From Branchiostoma floridae (taxonomy: Eukaryota > Chordata > Leptocardii > Amphioxiformes > Branchiostomatidae), in contig NC_049980.1 of the NCBI RefSeq assembly GCF_000003815.2, positions 20,347,916 to 20,411,915 on the forward strand: a stretch of DNA of 64,000 nucleotides. Reading direction: 5' to 3'. Numbering within the stretch: the stretch's first letter is position 1; each line of letters opens with the position of its first letter. This document shows positions 59,701-64,000 of this stretch, piece after piece. The translations under genes and the position numbers were made by a program. The notes under the pieces were generated by a model, which worked only from the letters and a program-made list of their open reading frames with translations, did not search any database and was not told where the DNA came from.

Positions 59701-62700
59701 AAAAGGAACAAAAGAAATTTTAAAAGACCACTCGACTTGTAACATCACTGTAACAATCACTGCCGACCACGTGCTACATCTGACTGTCTGTTGGTGACAC
59801 AAGGTGCTGGCTAGTGTTTGCCTGCGTGTGACCCACGTCCTGCCCTGACCAACAACACTGCCTCAGCACAAGTGTCATTAGGACAATGAGTTGACTACTT
59901 GATAGCTCACTTCCCCCACCCCAGACTACATTCAGTCGGCTGGGAAAAACACACACTGCAAGAAAAAAATCAATTCGCAGTGTTTAATTATACAATGGGA
60001 GGGGTGGGAAAGTCGTAATAACAGGCCTTGTATACTATTAGCAGCTGAAGAGGTTGACTCAGATTTTGTCAGCCAAAAATGTGCAGTAATCAATGGAGAA
60101 AATGTCATTTTAGCAGAATAAAGGTTTATGTCACTCATATTTGCAAGGTCTTTCAAAATTTGTGGGTTCTCAGTTTTACATTTTCCCTTGTATATATCTG
60201 TATTGGGTAAGGCCTCATGTTATCTAGAAGTAGAACATATTGTATGTACATTGTGACTGCACTCTAAACAGCACTGGTTCATAAGGTTTGTTGATTTATC
60301 TTCACAGCCACTTTAAATTTCATGTAAGGAGTTTTAAAGTACATTTTTATAGACTTGCGGATCATTTTGCAGTCCTTTGTGAAAGTGTTCTTGTTTCTTA
60401 CAGAAGCTAGTCATCCTGTTTAATGTGTCTCCTTGAATCTTTCATCACATCCTCTAAACTGTATCACTTCCACTGGAATCTTGAAGTGTCTGAGAGCACT
60501 TGAGTCGACATTCCACCTAACGACCATCTCTTAAGGCTGGCCCTTCAGATGTCTTCACATACTTCTCACAGCCTTCCTATTCAAAGTCCTGACAGTGCAT
60601 GTGTCAATATAAAGTCCAAGGGGAATGGGGACATGCAGGGACAGCCCCTTTGGAATACAATGTAGACATTAGTTAAAAGATATTCTTAGATGGAAGACAG
60701 GAACCTTCAGAATGTTTCTTGCCTATCATGTTTTGTAGATTTTGGTTTACAGTGTTTCTAGAATCTTGATTGTGTGCGACATCTACTATGGATGGATTTC
60801 CATGTACAAGCTTGTAGAATATTCAGTGTGTAAGAGAGAATTACCTCAACCATGGAGGTTATATACTCCTTGCCTTAACTGTAAAGCCTGTTATCCCAAC
60901 AGCAGGTCTTGTATTGTAAATATTTGTGTACAACTGGGAGACAAGTTGATACTAGTCCTTACCTGATGCAATGTCTCACAATTATCCTGATCCTAATCCT
61001 ATCCTAATCCTAATCCTGACTGATCCTTTCCCACCCCTGCAACTCCTGTACAGGACTGCTCTGGTTATAACTTATAGCGACACTTGACCTGGCAGGAGAA
61101 CGTTGTTTGTGAAGGGGAATCCCTTTTGTTATTGTTCGGCCTTTTTTCAGGCCTGTTTGAAGTTAATCCCCTGGGAGAGTCCTTTGTGTTGCTTCATGGT
61201 TTTGTTAACCTTCAAAGTAAAGCGACATTCTGCCGACAGAGTCCTGTATTGTTGGAGCATTGGTTTTACCTGTAATGGCGCAGTAGAAAGTTACACTACT
61301 GTATTGGTTGGGTGTTCCCTTAGTACTCAATAGGGCAGCCACTATACTCAAGTAGTGTATTGTTTGTCAAGAGTGGAGGGGTGGGGAATATGCTGTTTCT
61401 TGGAAAAGGGGGGACTAACAGGGTTCCCTTGGTATAATAATATAAGAAATTTATATGCAAAAGGAAACAGGAATTGTTGTATAATGTTCTGATGCAATTG
61501 TCATCTGAAAAAGAGACATAGTTTGTAACTTACAATATATTTCCACCATTAAGTGCAGTAGTGAGATTGGATTACCTTCACGGCATTTGTCTGTAACCCA
61601 ACATTGGAATCAACCCTACTTCAAACAGTAGAAGATGAAAAGGTCCACACCGACTTGTTCAATAACAGTTTTACATTGAAAAGCAAGGGAGAGGTTTGAT
61701 AACCCGATTAGATACTTCTCCTTTTTAAGTGCAAATTGATTCGCCGAATGAGTCTGGGATGGAACAAATTTCATGTTTCTTTTAGCCAGCATTGACCTTA
61801 CTCTTCTGTATTAAAGTTGTTGAGCCAGTACAATACTGGTAAGATTTAAAAACTTAATCAAGATAGAATGAATAAATACTTAACACTTTTCGGTATAGAA
61901 TGACCGATCATGCTCATCTGTTTCTATAGCCCTTGGGCCACACAGGCAACTACAGTAAGGGGCAATAGCTACATGGAGTTCACTATTAGTGGAGTGTGTT
62001 CAACTCCCATACTCTTTGTATGACATCTTTTGTTAGTGCTGAGTGCTAGAAGAGAAAGCAGTGTCCATTTCTTATTTGGTATGAACACCCTACACTCTGA
62101 ATGCAAGGTGAACACTAGGCTATTGCCCCTGAAGCACATTACAAGCATACAAGTTAAATTGGCCATTGTCTCATACCAATGTCTAGACCTACTTGTAACA
62201 TTTCCAAAGTAAAACATCACTATCTTTGGTTATAATTTTATGGTTATGATTATCAATGTCATATTTGCCATAATTCTGGTGTCAAGTACAGTATGGAGGT
62301 TCTCTCTCAACCGTCCTGTCAAATTAGAATTGCAAGGAGATATAGATAAATGCAAAGCTTCAGATTACTGTAGTTTTTTGGGCTGCAGCCATGTAACCCT
62401 TGCCCTATACTTGTAAGTATAACATGTGGTAGATGGCTTAGTGAAGTTAAGTAGATTACATATGGGTTAAGTTTCAGCTATGCCAGAGAGGGGTTGGTTT
62501 TGTTTCATTGTTGATACATTACAGTCCATGTTTTTGTAGGTGAGATTTTGACCCATAAACTTGTGGTCGTTTGTCTTAAGTGACAGAGAAAGGTTGTGGT
62601 GACATTGTAGCAGGTTTCAGTTCCTCCCAGTAGGGCTTTGTAGAAGTTTTCGGTTGAAACAAGTCGGTAGGCGGGCAGAAGACAGAACAAGCATTTTTGC

Positions 62701-63306
62701 AGAGGTTTCAAAAGGTGTACATAAGCAAGCATGGATTATGTAGATGTGCAAGTCATTTGCATAATTAAAATATGTGTGGAGAAACAATTTTTTTTACATA
62801 GTTTCAATCTGGGTCTTTCCTTTGTAGTAAGCTTTACTTTTGCTTGTTCCATCTGCCATGTTTGGAGTTTACTGTTGAAACAATGTTCGTAGAAAAGAGA
62901 TACAACGTTTGGATACCAGGCTATGGCAGTTGAACACTTGTATCCAACCAACTTGAAATTCAAACACAGTTATTATAAGTGTCATGAAGATAGCAGTGTA
63001 GAAAAGACAAATAGCAGCCTAGTGCTCATAGTACAAAATATATGTGGAAAAAGATTTAAAAAAAGACAATGACATGGTTATGTTTTAATGTCTTTCTCTG
63101 CGCCTTTTTCAGACAAGACTACACACGAGGTATTTTCCAGTCTATTGGATTTAAGGAGTTCCACAAGTACCTGTTGCTGGAGGAAGGACAGAGATCATCG
63201 GACATCGGTCAGCAGCTTCTGCAGGAGGGTGTCGCTGCGCTGAAGACGGTCACCCGACGCTACGCTCGCCGACAAATCAAATGGATCAGAAACAGATTTC
63301 TAAAAC
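44655..63306 (+). CDS. TRIT1: TRIT1, tRNA (adenosine-37) dimethylallyltransferase (seven exons, C-terminus off-window)
   Basis: Exons 44655-44795, 57977-58114, 58293-58391, 58597-58745, 59208-59350, 59475-59586 and 63113-63306 give 325 residues, collinear with human TRIT1 as I remember it. The P-loop is GATGAGKS (19-26); Asp44 in SADSMQVY is the expected catalytic Asp; [68 protein letters not shown] and [17 protein letters not shown] follow in order. Family knowledge: it transfers dimethylallyl from DMAPP to A37 of certain cytosolic and mitochondrial tRNAs. The Arg/Lys-containing N-terminus could be a mitochondrial signal. The ATG at 44655 has a strong context (A at -3, G at +4); a weaker in-frame ATG lies at 44601. 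The zinc-finger C-terminus, present in the human protein, would be beyond 64000. Confidence 0.96.
45398..45447. repeat. (ACTC)n microsatellite
   Basis: About ten CACT units with minor interruptions. Confidence 0.9.
45830..45875. repeat. 15-bp tandem repeat x3
   Basis: Unit TGGTTTAGATATACC, three nearly exact copies. Confidence 0.95.
46526..46677. mobile_element. Foldback MITE, Mutator-like family, copy 5 (diverged)
   Basis: Begins TACTTGCCAAGCAGAGGTTC and ends AACTTGGAGAGTA. The inner arms are diverged and shortened. Flanking 9-mers are AGTATTAGA and AGTATTATA (8 of 9). Confidence 0.85.
47333..47545. mobile_element. Foldback MITE, Mutator-like family, copy 6
   Basis: Full-length copy flanked by a perfect 9-bp duplication, ACAAGTATA (47324-47332 and 47546-47554). 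A TGTATG microsatellite begins in the right duplication. Confidence 0.93.
47550..47590. repeat. (GTGTAT)n microsatellite
   Basis: TATGTG units directly beside MITE copy 6. Confidence 0.9.
48933..49511. mobile_element. Foldback element with GCGCGTGAAAA subrepeats
   Basis: The left end (GGGTTTTCTTCGCGTG) and right end (CACGCGCACAAAACCCC) are inverted. Each arm contains several TTGCGCGTGAAAA units. Two internal copies of CCCTTGGGAAT...TAATTTGCATATT lie at about 49116 and 49417. No open frame. Confidence 0.65.
49528..49652. mobile_element. Foldback MITE, Mutator-like family, copy 7 (left arm truncated)
   Basis: Left terminus TACTCTCCAAGCAGAGTTAG, then an internal jump to GTTTTGACACAGCAAGATAA; the right arm is intact. 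Flanking 9-mers are TACATCACC and TACATAACC (8 of 9). Confidence 0.88.
50872..50902. repeat. (ATGT)n microsatellite
   Basis: Six or more TATG units. Confidence 0.9.
51050..51340. repeat. Dispersed element with inverted GGTATGACATAAA
   Basis: The left edge reads TTTATGTCATACCCACCTGA and the right edge CAGGTATGACATAAAAATGG, an inverted pair around 230 bases of higher G+C. Probably a repeat insertion; the enclosed open frame is discounted. Confidence 0.4.
51907..51955. repeat. GAACATAGAGATTTCG tandem repeat
   Basis: Two full units and a partial one, slightly diverged. Confidence 0.9.
52561..54687. mobile_element. 2.1 kb element with terminal inverted repeats in TRIT1 intron 1
   Basis: The left end GATCGTTTTCACA and the block GCCATGTTGGATGATAA (ending 52622) are mirrored at the right (TTATCATCCAACATGGC from 54625, TGTGAAAACGATC ending 54687). 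The element is flanked by TA on both sides. The segments between the mirrored blocks contain GTTCGAACG-type words and differ in length. No intact transposase was found. A minus-strand frame at 54323-54631 may be a remnant of mobile-element coding sequence. Confidence 0.65.
52851..52918. repeat. TTCGCGGT-rich dispersed repeat, second copy
   Basis: GTTCGCGGTGGTTTAGAGTT followed by CGCGGT and a complement block; related to 4009-4068. Confidence 0.5.
57977..58114 (+). CDS. TRIT1: TRIT1 exon 2
   Basis: 46 codons, phase 0 on both sides: [18 protein letters not shown] through FRNRALPI. It is followed by ATATCCTT rather than GT. Confidence 0.95.
58115..58292 (+). other. TRIT1 intron 2, U12-type AT-AC
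   Basis: The 5' end reads ATATCCTTG, the U12 AT-AC donor consensus. The 3' end is TTTTCAC, with CCTTGAC (58278-58284) as a branch-site match about nine bases upstream. Splicing AT to AC gives [13 protein letters not shown], the same length as the human protein here; no GT-AG choice keeps the frame. Length 178 bases. Confidence 0.88.
58293..58391 (+). CDS. TRIT1: TRIT1 exon 3
   Basis: 33 codons, [20 protein letters not shown] through KVLISPP. The donor is GTAGGT. Confidence 0.95.
58597..58745 (+). CDS. TRIT1: TRIT1 exon 4
   Basis: Acidic [18 protein letters not shown], then [20 protein letters not shown] and RKVA. The acceptor AACCAG is weak in pyrimidines but is the in-phase choice; a slightly different start is possible. 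The donor is GTGAGG. Confidence 0.88.
58860..59037. repeat. 46-bp perfect inverted repeat in TRIT1 intron 4
   Basis: Arms 58860-58905 and 58992-59037 (TTGCAGCCATCACAAGATGA... and complement) around an 86-base loop. The loop holds a 30-base tandem duplication (58931-58960 and 58961-58990; one mismatch). Confidence 0.97.
59208..59350 (+). CDS. TRIT1: TRIT1 exon 5
   Basis: [39 protein letters not shown]. The acceptor is CTGCCTGTAG and the donor GTCAGT. Phase 2 in, phase 1 out. Confidence 0.95.
59475..59586 (+). CDS. TRIT1: TRIT1 exon 6
   Basis: [20 protein letters not shown] through EIVDAN. The acceptor is TTATTTTCAG and the donor GTAGGA. Confidence 0.95.
59587..63112 (+). other. TRIT1 intron 6 (3.5 kb)
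   Basis: GT-AG intron ending GCGCCTTTTTCAG. It contains a (TCCTAA)n tract near 60984-61022. Nothing else is recognisable. Confidence 0.9.
60984..61022. repeat. (CCTAAT)n simple repeat
   Basis: Irregular ATCCTAATCCT units. Confidence 0.8.
63113..63306 (+). CDS. TRIT1: TRIT1 exon 7
   Basis: [20 protein letters not shown], then [20 protein letters not shown] and LK. It ends in phase 1 at a GTGAAT donor. No following exon is recognisable up to 64000. Confidence 0.93.
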
Positions 63307-64000
63307 GTGAATATGATTCCTTTTTGTCATCTTTTGTAACCATTATTCTACTTATGTTGTAATGTTTTTTTCTTGACCCTGTAATCTAAGAGGATAGATG
63401 GTCCAGCACACTTTAAAGTTGTGTGTATTCATAACTAAATGTTCCTGATGTCCTGCCAGGTGATTTCCTTTCCCCTTGACAATTTTACTATCAACGACTA
63501 ATGGTTAGCTAAAATGGGACCTGTCAGTTTCATTTTCAATTTGCTTTTCGGATTTGTAACTTCAAATTTGTGTGACAGATACATTAGCGTCCTGGTATTG
63601 GTCATTCTGAGATGAGCTAGGGATAATGGCAAACGTAATGGCTTGTGCCTTTGAAAGTTTCCATTTTCAATTTCCATGACGTATAGGACGTTGCCGTACT
63701 CGTACATGTAATCCTCAAGTGTTGGAAATCAGATCAGAAAGTCTTTCATATCCTAGCAAAGATTTAGACCATTTGACTAAGAGCTTTTCTCAATACATTA
63801 ACAGATTTGGAAGAGGTTTACCTATGTCCAGGTTTAATTCCCAGCATAATGAAAGGGCACAGTGGGAACGTCAATTCTTTGATGACATCACTCGACTAAA
63901 GTGGAATTTCTTGTTTCATTGTTTGAACCCGTTATATATCCTGGAAAGTATTCGACTCCTTTGTTATACAGCTCTTTGGGAATTGAGGGCAAAACTTATG
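63307..64000 (+). other. TRIT1 intron 7, incomplete
   Basis: Non-coding to the window edge. The expected continuation (Pro-rich linker and C2H2-like zinc finger) is not found here. Confidence 0.75.

Overview
The window is eukaryotic genomic DNA: spliced genes with GT-AG introns (and one AT-AC intron), long non-coding stretches, many small foldback transposons and two runs of N. The gene content and style (a single vertebrate-like Myc gene, a TRIT1 gene, a nose-resistant-to-fluoxetine type acyltransferase, dense MITEs) fit an invertebrate chordate best. I suggest a cephalochordate (amphioxus, Branchiostoma), with moderate confidence because this rests on protein resemblance and repeat style only.

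Three protein-coding genes can be built exon by exon, with reading phase agreeing at every junction. (1) Minus strand, 37-4869: the N-terminal seven exons of an NRF-6-like membrane O-acyltransferase; the rest lies to the left of the window. An assembly gap (2177-2683) inside it is flanked by the same 119 bases on both sides and is probably an artefact. (2) Plus strand, 27251-30472: a complete Myc gene with MYC boxes 0, I, II, IIIa and IIIb, a nuclear localisation region and a C-terminal bHLH-leucine zipper, plus a candidate promoter near 26535-26640 and a poly(A) signal at 30970. Its small 5' exon carries an ATG in frame with the main coding sequence. (3) Plus strand, 44655 to beyond 63306: TRIT1, the tRNA A37 dimethylallyltransferase, seven exons with a 13.2 kb first intron and a U12-type AT-AC second intron; its C-terminal exons lie to the right of the window.

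Myc and TRIT1 are neighbours in the same order and orientation as human MYCL and TRIT1. This marks the locus as the probable ancestral Myc locus of chordates and is the most informative biological result here.

The remaining DNA (about 5-26.5 kb, 31-44.3 kb and the TRIT1 introns) has no gene I can support. It holds a family of seven near-palindromic foldback elements with 9-bp target duplications (Mutator-like), a second foldback type with a related empty site in a neighbouring duplicate, a 2.1 kb element with terminal inverted repeats inside TRIT1 intron 1, duplicated modules at 35.3-40.9 kb, simple repeats and several perfect palindromes. Three identical 13-bp E2F-type motifs lie 6-16 kb upstream of Myc. 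No RNA gene, CRISPR array or prokaryotic feature was seen.
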